A stretch of 64,000 bases of DNA from assembly GCA_028283825.1 (NCBI GenBank), contig JAPWJW010000003.1, forward strand, positions 744,001-808,000. The letters run 5' to 3'. The notes beneath the pieces were generated by a model. It had not been told where the DNA came from. It made no database searches and saw nothing but the letters and a program-made list of their open reading frames with translations. Made by a program: the position numbers and the translations under genes. Source of the DNA: Azospirillaceae bacterium (GTDB lineage: Bacteria; Pseudomonadota; Alphaproteobacteria; Azospirillales; Azospirillaceae). The first letter of the stretch is position 1, and each line of letters starts with the position of its first letter. Below are positions 45,549-55,202 of this stretch, in pieces.

Positions 45549-46358
45549 TCACTGGAAATGGGGTTGTCTGGCCTTCTGCTGCTGGACGTATGCCAGTTCG
45601 TGCTGGGCGTAGGCATCCTGGGGGTTCTTTTCCAGGCAGGCCTTATAAATGGCCTCGGCATCGTCCAGCTTGCCGGTTTCGGAATAGATATAGGCGATGC
45701 CGTGCTGGGTGACCGCCTCTTCCCTGGTGGCGTTCTGGCGCTGAAAGTTCACATGTTCCTTGGCCGCCTGGTAGGTTTCCAGCGCCAGGGCCCAATTCTT
45801 TTGCGTCTTGTAGAGATTGCCCAACTCATTCAGGTAGTGCGAGTTGTACGGTGAAAGATCGCGCGCACGTTCCAACGCCGCCTGGGCGGCCGGAAGGTCC
45901 CGCAGTTCCACCAAACTGAATCCCCTGAAGAAGTAGGCGGCCGCCCACATGGGCGGCAGGGCCCGGGCCGAGTGTTTGCTGGCGGCGGCCAGGAGCATGT
46001 ATGCCATCGCCTCCATACCGTCGCCGGCACAGTAGAGCGTCTCCGCACTGTCCTTGTAACGGGCATCGTAAGTGGCGATGACCTTGTCAAAGTCTTCGAT
46101 GGCCGGGCGTACCTGGCCGGTGCGCATCAACTGCACCCCCTCGGCGATGGTCCGGACCATGGCCTGGTCTTCCGCATCCTCGGCCGCCTTTTTCGGATCA
46201 ACCGCCTTTGACGCCGTCTCACCGGAAGGGGGCGGCGCGCCCGCGTCAACCGGTATCGCCGGCTGCACCACAGACGGTGCCGGCTGGTCCTGCGCCCAGG
46301 CCTGCACGGTCGACAGCACCGCCCCCATCATCAGAACAGCAATCGTTGTGCCCCTCAT
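45549..46358 (-). CDS. Secreted TPR protein (first of a tandem pair)
   Basis: A 269-residue exported protein with a signal peptide (TTIAVLMMGAVLSTVQAWA), a proline-rich spacer and five TPR-like helical pairs (RPAIEDFDKVIATYDARYKD, AQAALERARDLSPYNSHYLN, ALALETYQAAKEH, DDAEAIYKACLEKNPQDAYA). I start at the ATG at 46356-46358, which puts the signal peptide at the N-terminus; an ATG 14 codons earlier is possible. It is co-transcribed with its paralogue. The substrate or partner is unknown. Confidence 0.75.
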   Translation of the reverse strand: MRGTTIAVLMMGAVLSTVQAWAQDQPAPSVVQPAIPVDAGAPPPSGETASKAVDPKKAAEDAEDQAMVRTIAEGVQLMRTGQVRPAIEDFDKVIATYDARYKDSAETLYCAGDGMEAMAYMLLAAASKHSARALPPMWAAAYFFRGFSLVELRDLPAAQAALERARDLSPYNSHYLNELGNLYKTQKNWALALETYQAAKEHVNFQRQNATREEAVTQHGIAYIYSETGKLDDAEAIYKACLEKNPQDAYAQHELAYVQQQKARQPHFQ

Positions 46359-46465
46359 CCGCGCCCCCCGGCTCTGGTTCCCCATCCCGCAATCACGCAA
46401 GATTGCAGAATGGCAACCATACTATCAGGACGGTTATGGCACGCCAGGGGCACAAGCCTGTTCCG

Positions 46466-48154
46466 CTACTTCGCCGCCTCATAAACCTTGCGGCCATCCA
46501 CCCAGGTGGAGCGCGGCTTGATGTCCGCGATCCGGCGGAATGCCACCGTCAGGGGATCGGCGCTGAGGATGACGAAGTCGGCATGCAGGCCGGGCTTCAG
46601 CATCCCCACCTCCCCCTCCATGAAGCCGGCGTAGGCGGCATCGCGGGTGAAGCCGGCCAGCGCCTGTTCCCGCGTCAGCCGTTGGTCCGGCAGCCAGCCG
46701 CCAGGGGGCTGGCCCTTCAGATCCTGGCGGGTGACGGCGGCATAGAGACCCAGGAAGGGATTGACCTTCTCCACCGGGAAGTCGGAGCCCAGCGCCAGCC
46801 GCGCGCCCGATTGGACGAAGCGCTGCCAGGCATAGGCGCCGGCCAGGCGGTCATGGCCCAACCGCCGTTCCGCCCACGGCATGTCGGAGGTGGCGTGGGT
46901 GGGCTGCATGGAGGCGATGACGCCCAGCTGGCCGAAGCGGGGAATGTCCTCCAGCGCCACGATCTGGGCATGCTCCACCCGCCAGCGGTGGTCGGTGGCC
47001 TTGGCATCGGCGCCCAGCGCCTGGGCGTAGGTGTCCAGCACGGTGCGGTTGCCGGCGTCGCCGATGGCATGCGTCGCCACCTGCAGGTGGCAGCCCTTGG
47101 CCTTGGCCACGATGCGGGCATAGTCGGCGGGGTCGGTCACGTAGATGCCGCTGTTGCCAGGGTCATCGCTGTAGGGCCGCAGCAGCCGCGCGCCCCTGCT
47201 GCCCAGGGCGCCATCGATGTACAGCTTCACGCCACGCATGCGCACACGGGCCGTGGGATCGGTGTAGCCGCCGTTACCCAGACCGCACAACCAGTCCAGC
47301 GCCTCATGGTCGCCATCGGCCAGGGTGTAGAGGCGCACCGGCACCTCCCCCTTGGCCGCCATATCCTGCAGCACGCGGAAGGACTGCAGGCTGATGCCGG
47401 GCTCATGCGCGCCGGTAAGGCCCAGCGACACCATCTCGGCGAAGGCCAGTTTGTAGTCCTGGCGGATCTGCACGTCGGTGCGCGCGGGCATGGCCTCGTT
47501 CACCAGGTCCATGGCGTTGTCGATGAAGACGCCGCTCGCCTTGGCGCCGGCGCGCACGATGCGCCCGCCTTCCGGCTGCCAGTCGCCGTCCAGGCCCTTG
47601 GCATCAGGCCGCTGCGCCATCAGGCGCAAGGCGGCGCTGTTGACCCAGACGGCATGGCCATCCACCCGATCCAGCCGCAGGGGCCGGTCGGGAAAGGCGG
47701 CGTCCAGGTCGGCCGCCGTGGGAAAGGACTTGTCCGGCCAACGATTCTGGTCCCAGCCCCAGCCCTCCAGCCAATCGCCCGGCGCGACCTTGGTCGCCTG
47801 GGCCTTCAGCCGCCTCAGGATTTCGGCCTTGGAATTGGCACCGGACAGATCGGCGGTCAGCAAGGCCCCGCCCTCATCCTGCACATGGCCATGCGCGTCG
47901 ATCAGGCCGGGCACCACCGGGGCGCCCTTGGCGTCCACCGTCGCGGCACCGGGATAACGCTTCACCAGGTCGGCCGTATCACCCACCGCCAGCAGGGTGC
48001 CGGCCTCATCCCAGGCCAGGGCGGTAGCAGCAGGATGGTCCGGATCCTCGGTATGGATACGGGCGTTGACCAGCAGCGTTGGTGCCGCCTGGGCCTGGGT
48101 TCCCAGCAATACGAATGCCGACACCGCCGCCAAAAGACGCCTGCCCGCCATCAT
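46466..48154 (-). CDS. Exported amidohydrolase (YtcJ-like)
   Basis: A 562-residue metal-dependent hydrolase with a signal peptide (RLLAAVSAFVLLGTQAQA). The metal motif is PGLIDAHGHV, then KLYIDGALGSRGARLLRPYS, THAIGDAGNRTVLD, VEHAQIV and LALGSDFPVEKVNP, all typical of the YtcJ/amidohydrolase-3 group that hydrolyses N-acyl or cyclic amides. Export suggests that the substrate is met in the periplasm. It stands alone, 59 bases from the alpha/beta hydrolase gene that precedes it in the same direction. Confidence 0.88.
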   Translation of the reverse strand: MMAGRRLLAAVSAFVLLGTQAQAAPTLLVNARIHTEDPDHPAATALAWDEAGTLLAVGDTADLVKRYPGAATVDAKGAPVVPGLIDAHGHVQDEGGALLTADLSGANSKAEILRRLKAQATKVAPGDWLEGWGWDQNRWPDKSFPTAADLDAAFPDRPLRLDRVDGHAVWVNSAALRLMAQRPDAKGLDGDWQPEGGRIVRAGAKASGVFIDNAMDLVNEAMPARTDVQIRQDYKLAFAEMVSLGLTGAHEPGISLQSFRVLQDMAAKGEVPVRLYTLADGDHEALDWLCGLGNGGYTDPTARVRMRGVKLYIDGALGSRGARLLRPYSDDPGNSGIYVTDPADYARIVAKAKGCHLQVATHAIGDAGNRTVLDTYAQALGADAKATDHRWRVEHAQIVALEDIPRFGQLGVIASMQPTHATSDMPWAERRLGHDRLAGAYAWQRFVQSGARLALGSDFPVEKVNPFLGLYAAVTRQDLKGQPPGGWLPDQRLTREQALAGFTRDAAYAGFMEGEVGMLKPGLHADFVILSADPLTVAFRRIADIKPRSTWVDGRKVYEAAK

Positions 48155-48213
48155 TCCCCCTAAACCCCCGGTTTCGTTGGCACCAGGGTACAGCGGAAAA
48201 GCTTGCGGTCAAA

Positions 48214-49173
48214 TCACAGGAACGGCGCCACCGCCGCCAGGAAGGCCTTGGGCGCCTCGATCATCGGGGCGTGGCCGCTGTCGGGGATGGTGACCAGTTT
48301 CGCACCGGGAATGCCGTCGGCGTAGAAGCGGCCATCGACCGGGGGCAGCAGCTTGTCCTCCGCCCCCCACACCACCAGGGTGGGAATGGTGATGCCGCCA
48401 AGCTTGCCATCCACCGCCTCATCCAGCAGCGCCGGGTTGCCGTAGACGGAATGGATGGTCCAGGCGTCGCCCTTGGCGATGCTCCACGCCAGGCCACGCT
48501 TCAGGGCATCGGCCCCCTGGCTCCAGCTTGGGTCATGGAAGATGGCACCCAGCAGGGCCTTCTGCCCGGCCAGCGAGGCCGACGGCGGCTGGCCCGCCGG
48601 CTTCGGCCCGAAGGCCTTGGCCATGGTCTCGTGCCGGCCGGCGGCGTCGCACAGCACCAGCTTGGACGGCTTGGGCAGGGCCAGCGCCGGGTCGGCCGCG
48701 ACACCGCCCAGCGCCTGGATGGCGTACTGCGCCGAAATCCAGCCGCCCAGGGATTCGCCCATCAGGGTGAAGCCGCCCTTCACGCCCTTCTGCCGCAGGA
48801 ATTCGCCCAGGAAATCCACCCAGGTCTGAATGGCGTAATCGATCTGCGGCTTGTCCGAGGCGCCGAAGCCCAGCAGATCCATGGCCAGCACGTGATGGGT
48901 CTTTGCGAGATCCCCCACCACCCGGCCCCAGTCACCCATGGCGCTGCTGCCCAGCCCATGGACCAGCACCAGGGTCGGGCCCTGTCCGGCCTCGTAATAG
49001 CGGATGTTGGCGCCGAACAACGCGATGGATTGCGGATCGCCTTCCGGCCGGACGGCGGCGGGCTTCGCCGCCTCGGCCGCCTGCGCCACACCCAAGGGTG
49101 CGCCCATCAAACCGGCGGCCACCAAGACCGCCCGCAGCACCAGACTTGCCCGCATGATCCCCACCCCGTTCAT
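48214..49173 (-). CDS. Exported alpha/beta hydrolase
   Basis: A 319-residue hydrolase with a signal peptide (SLVLRAVLVAAGLMGAPLGV). Fold markers are LVLVHGLGSS (oxyanion loop), MGESLGG with the nucleophilic serine, VVWGAEDKLLP with the catalytic aspartate and DSGHAPM with the histidine. Substrate could be an ester or lactone. ATG 49171-49173 is used; an internal ATG six codons on gives a shorter signal peptide. It is divergent from the AraC gene, a possible regulator. Confidence 0.88.
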   Translation of the reverse strand: MNGVGIMRASLVLRAVLVAAGLMGAPLGVAQAAEAAKPAAVRPEGDPQSIALFGANIRYYEAGQGPTLVLVHGLGSSAMGDWGRVVGDLAKTHHVLAMDLLGFGASDKPQIDYAIQTWVDFLGEFLRQKGVKGGFTLMGESLGGWISAQYAIQALGGVAADPALALPKPSKLVLCDAAGRHETMAKAFGPKPAGQPPSASLAGQKALLGAIFHDPSWSQGADALKRGLAWSIAKGDAWTIHSVYGNPALLDEAVDGKLGGITIPTLVVWGAEDKLLPPVDGRFYADGIPGAKLVTIPDSGHAPMIEAPKAFLAAVAPFL

Positions 49174-49277
49174 CGTGACCGGCCCGCCCCACCGGCGGAC
49201 GAACAGGGTGCATCGCCTGGTTCAACAACAGCAAGACCTGTCAGGACGGCGCCACCGGCATCCGCCATAGTGCCGGC

Positions 49278-50153
49278 ATGAACCAGCCACCGCCCCGCAC
49301 CGACCGCCTTGCCGACCTGCTTGCCTGGATTGAGGACAACCTCGACCAGCCATTGACGCTGGAGGCCATCGCCGACCGCGCGGCGCTGTCGCCCTATCAT
49401 TTTTCCCGCCTGTTCACGGCCCGCCTGGGGCGCAGCGTCATGGCGCACGTGCGGGGCCGGCGGTTGGTCAGGGCGGCACAGCGCCTGGCACGCGATCCGG
49501 ACATACGCCTGATCGACCTGGCGTTCGATTGCGGCTTTGAGTCCCAAGAGGCTTTCACCCGCGCCTTCGGACGCGTCTTCGGCGTGGCGCCCGGCCGCTT
49601 CCGCAAGGGCTTCGCCGTCACCCCATTGGAAGGACAATATCCCATGAGCATGCCCGATGCCGTCGAGGTCAGCGTCGCCCAACTGCCCGACCTGGTCGCA
49701 CTGGAGGCCTTCACCGTCGCTGGCCCCAGCCGCCGCTTCGACGGGGCCAGCAAGGCCAACATTCCCCAGCTGTGGTCGGCGCTGATCGGCGCCCTGCCCT
49801 TCGCTGGGCAGGTACCCAGCTGGGCCACCTATGGCGTGGTGTGGGGTGCTGATCGGGCGGAGGGCAGCTTCGACTACATGGCCGGCGTCCGTGTCCGGGC
49901 CGATATCGCCCCGCCGGCGGGTTTCACCGCGCTGGCCATCCCCGCCGCCCGCTATGCCGTGTTCCGCATCACCCTGAACGGCGGCGCGCTGCATCCCCAG
50001 GTGAAGACGGCCATGGCCCGGATCTGGGGCGACCTGATCCCGGCCTCAGGCCTTGACGTGGCGGACAGCCCGGATTTCGAACTCTACGACAGCGAATTCG
50101 CGCCCACCCGCCCCGGCGCGGTGATCGATTTCCACGTGCCGGTCGTGGCGTAG
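49278..50153 (+). CDS. AraC family regulator with GyrI-like effector domain
   Basis: A 291-residue regulator. Unusually for AraC proteins, the two helix-turn-helix motifs are at the N-terminus (about 10-108: LEAIADRAALSPYHFSRLFT and LIDLAFDCGFESQEAFTRAF), followed by a GyrI-like small-molecule domain (about 125-290). This is the SoxS/Rob/BltR-like layout. ATG 49278 is the first in frame. It is divergent from an exported hydrolase and ends 2 bases before the stop of trmJ. Confidence 0.9.
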   Translation: MNQPPPRTDRLADLLAWIEDNLDQPLTLEAIADRAALSPYHFSRLFTARLGRSVMAHVRGRRLVRAAQRLARDPDIRLIDLAFDCGFESQEAFTRAFGRVFGVAPGRFRKGFAVTPLEGQYPMSMPDAVEVSVAQLPDLVALEAFTVAGPSRRFDGASKANIPQLWSALIGALPFAGQVPSWATYGVVWGADRAEGSFDYMAGVRVRADIAPPAGFTALAIPAARYAVFRITLNGGALHPQVKTAMARIWGDLIPASGLDVADSPDFELYDSEFAPTRPGAVIDFHVPVVA

Positions 50154-50155
50154 GG

Positions 50156-50980
50156 TCAGTGCCCCTTGACCGGCCCGCCGTCCTTGCGCCGGCCGGTCAG
50201 CGCCGCGATGACACCGTGGAAGGTGCGCACTTCCTGTTCCGTCATATGGGCGCGTTGCAGCAGGTTGCGGATGTTGCGCACCATGCTGGGGCGTTTCTCC
50301 TCAACGGTGTAGAAGCCGGTGGCGTTCAGTTCCGCCTCCAGATGCTCAAACAGATGGACCAGTTCCTCCTTGGTCGCCGGGCGGGAGTTGCCGGTGTACA
50401 GCTGCCGCGCCGGCCCCTTCTCTTCCGCCTGGAACCATTCGTGCGCCACCAGCAGCACGCATTGCGCCAGGTTGAGGGATGAGAAGCCCGGGTTCAGGGG
50501 AATGGTGATGAGGGTGTCGGCCAGCGCGATGTCGTCGTTCACCAGGCCGGTGCGTTCCGGCCCGAACAGGATGCCGACCTCACGCCCCACCTGGGCATGC
50601 GCCCGCATCTCCGTCGCCGCCTCGCGCGCCGTCAGCACGGTCTTGACCATGTAGCGGGGCCGTGCCGTGGTGGCGTAGACCTTCTGCAAATCGGCGATGG
50701 CGTCCTTGGTGCTTTCATAGACGCGGGCCTTGTCCAGCACCAGGGTGGCACCGGCCGAGGCCGACACCGCCTTCTCGTTGGGCCAGCCGTCGCGCGGGTT
50801 CACCAGGCGCAGGTCGGTCAGGCCGTGGTTCAGCATGGCGCGCGCCACCGTGCCGATGTTTTCGCCCAGCTGGGGTTCCACCAGGATGACGGCCGGGCCG
50901 CCGCCGGTCCCTTCACTGCCCTCCGCCTCCGTCTGGGAGGCCTGGGACTTGGCGAGCATGCGGCGGTCGGTTCCACTCAT
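50156..50980 (-). CDS. trmJ: tRNA (cytidine/uridine-2'-O-)-methyltransferase TrmJ
   Basis: A 274-residue SPOUT (knotted) methyltransferase: AVILVEPQLGENIGTVARAM, LFGPERTGLVNDDIALAD and IPLNPGFSSLNLAQCVLLVA are the three SpoU motifs. The extra C-terminal helices (ELVHLFEHLEAELNATGFYT) match TrmJ, which methylates the 2'-OH of nucleotide 32 in the tRNA anticodon loop. It follows cimA by 27 bases in the same direction and may be co-transcribed. Confidence 0.92.
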   Translation of the reverse strand: MSGTDRRMLAKSQASQTEAEGSEGTGGGPAVILVEPQLGENIGTVARAMLNHGLTDLRLVNPRDGWPNEKAVSASAGATLVLDKARVYESTKDAIADLQKVYATTARPRYMVKTVLTAREAATEMRAHAQVGREVGILFGPERTGLVNDDIALADTLITIPLNPGFSSLNLAQCVLLVAHEWFQAEEKGPARQLYTGNSRPATKEELVHLFEHLEAELNATGFYTVEEKRPSMVRNIRNLLQRAHMTEQEVRTFHGVIAALTGRRKDGGPVKGH

Positions 50981-51007
50981 GGCGAACGGGTCTCTTGACT
51001 GGGCCCC

Positions 51008-52630
51008 TCACGCGGTGGGGACGGTGGCCCCGGCGCGGTAGAGACAATAGGTGATGCTGTCGAACAGCGCGTTGAACGACGCGTCGATGACGTTGGCGGA
51101 TACCCCGACGGTAACCCAAGGGGCGCCATCGGGCATCCGCGTTTCGATCATGACGCGGGTCACCGCCTTGGTGCCGTCCTGGGGGGTCAGGATGCGGACC
51201 TTGTAGTCGACCAGCCGCATGCCGTCCAGTTGCGGGTAGGCCGGCAGCAGGGCCTTGCGCAGCGCTGTGTCCAGCGCGTTCACCGGCCCATTGCCCTCCG
51301 CCACCGTCATCAGGGCGTCGGCCACGCCCGGCACCTCCAGCTTGGCGGTCGCCTCCGACAGGGTGACCAGCTCACCGCGCAGGTTCCAGCGGCGCTCATC
51401 CAGCACGCGGAAGGAGATCAGGCGGAAATAGTCCGGCAGCTGGCCCAGTTCACGGCGGGCCAGCAGTTCAAAGCTGGCTTCCGCCCCGTCATAGGCGTAG
51501 CCCTCGAACTCCCGCCGCTTCACCGTTTCCACCAGCGCGCCCACACGCGGGTCGTTGGGCTCGATCGCGATGCCCACCTCGCGCAGGCGGGCCAGCACGT
51601 TGGCGCGGCCGGCCTGGTCGGACACCAGCACGCGCCGGCGGTTGCCCACCTGCTCCGGCCGCACATGCTCATAACTGGTGGGGTCCTTCTCCACCGCGGA
51701 GACGTGCAGGCCCCCCTTGTGCGCGAAGGCGCTTTCGCCGACATAGGCCGCGTGCCGGTTGGGCGCGCGGTTCAGCCGATCATCCAGCAGGCGGCTGACA
51801 TGGACCAGGCGGCTCAACCCCGCCTCATCCACGCCGATGTCGTAGCCCATCTTGAGGGACAGCGTGGGGATGAGGGAGATGAGGTTGGCGTTGCCGCACC
51901 GCTCCCCCAACCCGTTCAGCGTGCCCTGGATCATGCGGGCGCCGGCGCGCACCGCCGCCAGGCTGTTGGCCACCGCGTTCTCGGTATCGTTATGGCAATG
52001 GATGCCCAGGCGGTCGCCGGGGATCACCTGCGCCACGGCGGCCACGATGGCCTCCACCTCATGCGGCAGGCTGCCGCCGTTGGTGTCGCACAGCACGATC
52101 CAGCGCGCCCCGCCCTCATAGGCCGCGCGCACGCAGGCCAGCGCATAGTCGGGGTTGGCCTTGTAACCGTCGAAGAAATGCTCCGCATCGAACAGCGGCT
52201 CGCGACCCCGGCTGGCGGTTTCCGCCACGCTGTCGCGGATGAGATCCAGGTTCTCGCCCCGCGGGATGTTCAGCGCCACGTCGACATGGAAGTCCCAGGT
52301 CTTGCCCACCAGGCAGACGCCGGCGCCTTCGATCCCATTGGTGGCGTTGAACAGAGCGTTCAGCCCCGGGTCGTTGCCGGCGCTGCGCCCTGGGCGGCGG
52401 GTCATGCCGAAAGCCGTCAGCCGGGCGCGCTTCAGCACCGGCGGGTCGGCGAAGAAGGCATCGTCGGTGGGGTTGGCGCCCGGCCAGCCGCCCTCGACAT
52501 AATCAATGCCCAGCGCATCCAGCTCCCGCGCGATGGCGGCCTTGTCGGACGCCGTGAAGTCCACGCCCTGGGTCTGCGCGCCATCGCGCAGCGTGGTGTC
52601 ATAGAGATAGATGCGGGTGCGAGCAGTCAT
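51008..52630 (-). CDS. cimA: (R)-citramalate synthase
   Basis: A 540-residue DRE-TIM enzyme that joins acetyl-CoA and pyruvate to citramalate, giving a threonine-independent route to isoleucine. IYLYDTTLRDGAQTQGVDF is the signature; LDALGIDYVEGGWPGANPTD, HCHNDTENAVANSLAAVRAG and GLGERCGNANL confirm the CimA/LeuA class, and the C-terminal regulatory domain (about 390-540) is present. ATG 52628-52630 is preferred to a start 17 codons upstream. The distinction from 2-isopropylmalate synthase rests on the GGWPGANP and ERCGNANL forms and is good but not absolute. Confidence 0.9.
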   Translation of the reverse strand: MTARTRIYLYDTTLRDGAQTQGVDFTASDKAAIARELDALGIDYVEGGWPGANPTDDAFFADPPVLKRARLTAFGMTRRPGRSAGNDPGLNALFNATNGIEGAGVCLVGKTWDFHVDVALNIPRGENLDLIRDSVAETASRGREPLFDAEHFFDGYKANPDYALACVRAAYEGGARWIVLCDTNGGSLPHEVEAIVAAVAQVIPGDRLGIHCHNDTENAVANSLAAVRAGARMIQGTLNGLGERCGNANLISLIPTLSLKMGYDIGVDEAGLSRLVHVSRLLDDRLNRAPNRHAAYVGESAFAHKGGLHVSAVEKDPTSYEHVRPEQVGNRRRVLVSDQAGRANVLARLREVGIAIEPNDPRVGALVETVKRREFEGYAYDGAEASFELLARRELGQLPDYFRLISFRVLDERRWNLRGELVTLSEATAKLEVPGVADALMTVAEGNGPVNALDTALRKALLPAYPQLDGMRLVDYKVRILTPQDGTKAVTRVMIETRMPDGAPWVTVGVSANVIDASFNALFDSITYCLYRAGATVPTA

Positions 52631-53111
52631 AACCGGGCCAAATAACGAAACGGAGTTGCGACAATGGCCCATCACACGCAACGAAGCAACCCTGGCAAGC
52701 CATAGGCGGCGGCATGGCGGCCCTGCCGGAGGACGCCGCCGCCGCCGGCGCCGTCACCGGGCAAAGTACGTACCTCAAACAGTCTTACCCATCCTGGGTT
52801 ATTCAAACTAGCCAGATAAAGTACCCGACATGGCGAAGACACCGTGAATGTCATTTTAACAAATCATAAAATCCGGTCCCACATTCAAAATATTCGCTCC
52901 CCTTCATTGTCCCCATATTTTCCGTTCCTATACTTCCGATACGGAAGCGAGACCAGACGTCGCCGTCCTTGACATGAACATCGAAATCGATCGCCCGCAT
53001 TTAATTTTATTGATTTGGCGGCAGAAGCAAATGATGCGCCCGACGCCATTGGCTCCCCGATCAATTTCCACGCCGCGGCCCGACCAGCGCCGACCGCTTA
53101 TGGAGCACCCG
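52631..53111. other. Intergenic region between cimA and the first MCP gene
   Basis: About 480 bases between divergent genes. It contains a palindrome CTTCCG-ATA-CGGAAG (52933-52947) and the word CAAAATATTCGC (52886-52897), which recurs with one change upstream of the second MCP (55095-55106). The open frame preceding the MCP start shows no protein-like sequence. No other feature is seen. Confidence 0.5.
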
Positions 53112-54818
53112 ATGACCCTTTGGCTGAACCTGACCTTGCGCGGCAAGGTGCTGACCTCTTTCCTGGCCGTCCTGCTGCTGATCGCCACGCTGGGCGGCAC
53201 GGCCTTGTGGTCCTTACACTCATTGGGGCGGACCACCGGCACCCTGGCCAACCAAGCCCTGCCCAAGACGGTGATGTTGGGTGAATTGATCGACACCTTC
53301 AGCCGCTACCGTCGCCTCGACCTGCGCATGGCCCTGGCCGGCGCCGTCCACGACGTGGACGACATCACGGATAGCAAGAAGCAGTTGGCCGAAACCCGGC
53401 AGCAGGTGGACACCATCCTTGCGCAATACCGCGCCACCGTGGCCCCCGCCACCGAGGAGGCGCAATTGCTGGCCGCCTTCAGCGACGCCTGGCAGCAATA
53501 CATCCCGGCCACCACCCAACTGTCCGTCCTGGTGGACGCCGGCAACGGTGGCGCCATCCAGGATTTCGTCTCCGGTCCGTTGAAGGACGCGTTCTTGCGG
53601 GTGATCACGCCGTTGGGCAAGACCCTGGAATGGAACGGCACACACGGTCAGGAACTGGCGGCGTCCGCCGCGAGCACCCAAGCCGCAGCCCGCACCGCCG
53701 TGCTGGTGGTGCTGGGGGCCAGCCTGCTGCTGTGCGTGGCCGTCATCGTGTCCATGGCCCGTACCGTCGCCCGGCCGCTGACCGACATGGCGGGGGCGCT
53801 GGGGCGCCTGGCCCATGGCGACCTGGACGTGAGCCTGGCCGCCACCAACCGCCGGGACGAGGTCGGCCTGCTGGGCCGGGCGCTGGCGGTGTTCCGCGAC
53901 AACGCCCTGGCGGTGAAACGCCTGGAGCGGGAACAGGTGGCGATGCGCGAACAGGCGGAGCAGGAGCGCAAGGCGTCACAGGCCGCCGTGGCCGACGCCT
54001 TCGAGGCCCAGGTCGCCAGCCTGATCGACGCCCTGGCGGGGGCCGCGCGGGAGATGAAGGACACGGCCGACGCCATGGCCGAGGCCGCCGGCGTCACCCG
54101 CGACCGCTCCACCTCCGTCGCCGGGGCGGCCGTGCAGACCTCCGCCAACGTGCAGATGGTGGCGACCGCGTCGGAGGAACTGGCGGCCACGGTGCAGGAG
54201 ATCGCGCGCCAGGTCGAACGCTCCCGCGAGCAGGCGCAGGGCGCCATCAGCGACTGCGCCGCCTCCACCGAAGTGGTGGGCAAGCTGCAGGAAAGCACCG
54301 ACAAGATCAGCGACGTGGTGGAGATGATCGCCGGCATCGCCGCCCAGACCAACCTGCTGGCCCTGAACGCCACCATCGAGGCAGCTAGAGCGGGGGAGGC
54401 CGGCAAGGGCTTCGCCGTCGTGGCATCCGAGGTCAAGGCCCTGGCCACCCAGACCGCCAAGGCGACGGAGGATGTGACTGCCCAGGTGGTGCGCATCCAG
54501 TCGTTGACGGAGCAGACGGCGGGCGCCATCGCCGGCATGCAGCGCGCCATCACCAACATGGCCGACATCGCCATGGCCATCGCATCCGCCGTGGAGGAGC
54601 AGAACGCCGCCACCCGCGAAGTGGCCCGCGGCATCACCGAGGCCGCCAACGGTACCGAGGACATGACCCGCAACATCACGGCGGTCAGTGCCGCCGCCGC
54701 CACGACCGGCAGTGCGGCCACCCAGATCCGGGGAACGTCGGGCAGGCTGGCCGAAAACGCCAACGTCCTGACCGGTGCCGTGCAGCGTTTCCTGGGCACG
54801 GTGCGCGCCGCCGCCTGA
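53112..54818 (+). CDS. Methyl-accepting chemotaxis protein (copy 1)
   Basis: A 568-residue receptor: transmembrane helix 1 (about 12-34), a periplasmic four-helix bundle (about 35-190), helix 2 (about 194-215), a HAMP domain (about 216-268, [20 protein letters not shown]), and a cytoplasmic signalling domain with the hairpin tip [20 protein letters not shown] (about 403-422). There is no C-terminal pentapeptide for CheR. ATG 53112 is chosen because GGAG lies 6 bases ahead and because the same MTLWLN start exists in copy 2. It is the first of two tandem paralogues with near-identical signalling domains but diverged sensor domains. Confidence 0.93.
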   Translation: MTLWLNLTLRGKVLTSFLAVLLLIATLGGTALWSLHSLGRTTGTLANQALPKTVMLGELIDTFSRYRRLDLRMALAGAVHDVDDITDSKKQLAETRQQVDTILAQYRATVAPATEEAQLLAAFSDAWQQYIPATTQLSVLVDAGNGGAIQDFVSGPLKDAFLRVITPLGKTLEWNGTHGQELAASAASTQAAARTAVLVVLGASLLLCVAVIVSMARTVARPLTDMAGALGRLAHGDLDVSLAATNRRDEVGLLGRALAVFRDNALAVKRLEREQVAMREQAEQERKASQAAVADAFEAQVASLIDALAGAAREMKDTADAMAEAAGVTRDRSTSVAGAAVQTSANVQMVATASEELAATVQEIARQVERSREQAQGAISDCAASTEVVGKLQESTDKISDVVEMIAGIAAQTNLLALNATIEAARAGEAGKGFAVVASEVKALATQTAKATEDVTAQVVRIQSLTEQTAGAIAGMQRAITNMADIAMAIASAVEEQNAATREVARGITEAANGTEDMTRNITAVSAAAATTGSAATQIRGTSGRLAENANVLTGAVQRFLGTVRAAA

Positions 54819-54846
54819 CCCCTTCGGGGTTCATCCCATTGGCCAG

Positions 54847-54881
54847 AGGCCGCCCCTTGGCACCAGGGGCGGCCTTTTTTT
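54847..54881 (+). terminator. Rho-independent terminator of MCP copy 1
   Basis: An 11-bp perfect stem AGGCCGCCCCT / AGGGGCGGCCT with a 7-base loop is followed by seven T. It is 28 bases after the stop codon. Confidence 0.92.
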
Positions 54882-55202
54882 GTGCGTGCGCCAAAGAAAC
54901 GTCGGGAAACCGGCAGGGATCAGACATGGCGCGGCGATCATAGGCAGTTTTCGCCGATAGCCCGAGCATGCCGGCACCATTAACCAAGTAAACTTCATAA
55001 TGAATGCATTTCCATATTGCGTCGCAACATACGAAACATCTACTTTGGAGGTAGATACGTATTTTGAGCGGCCGGCTCACTATTGAGTGCTTCTCAAAAT
55101 ATTTGCATAAAATTTTATTTAAATGGACTGCGGAGCGCCGACCCGGGCAGCCCGGGCTTGGCCCTTGTCCGTCGTCCGCCGCATTGTAGGAGCTTGGTAC
55201 CC
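54882..55202. other. Intergenic region before MCP copy 2
   Basis: About 320 bases, AT-rich from 54980 to 55130. It holds an inverted repeat ATTTTGAG / CTCAAAAT (55061-55068, 55093-55100), followed by CAAAATATTTGC, nearly the same word as before copy 1. Separate promoters for the two receptors are therefore likely. Confidence 0.5.
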
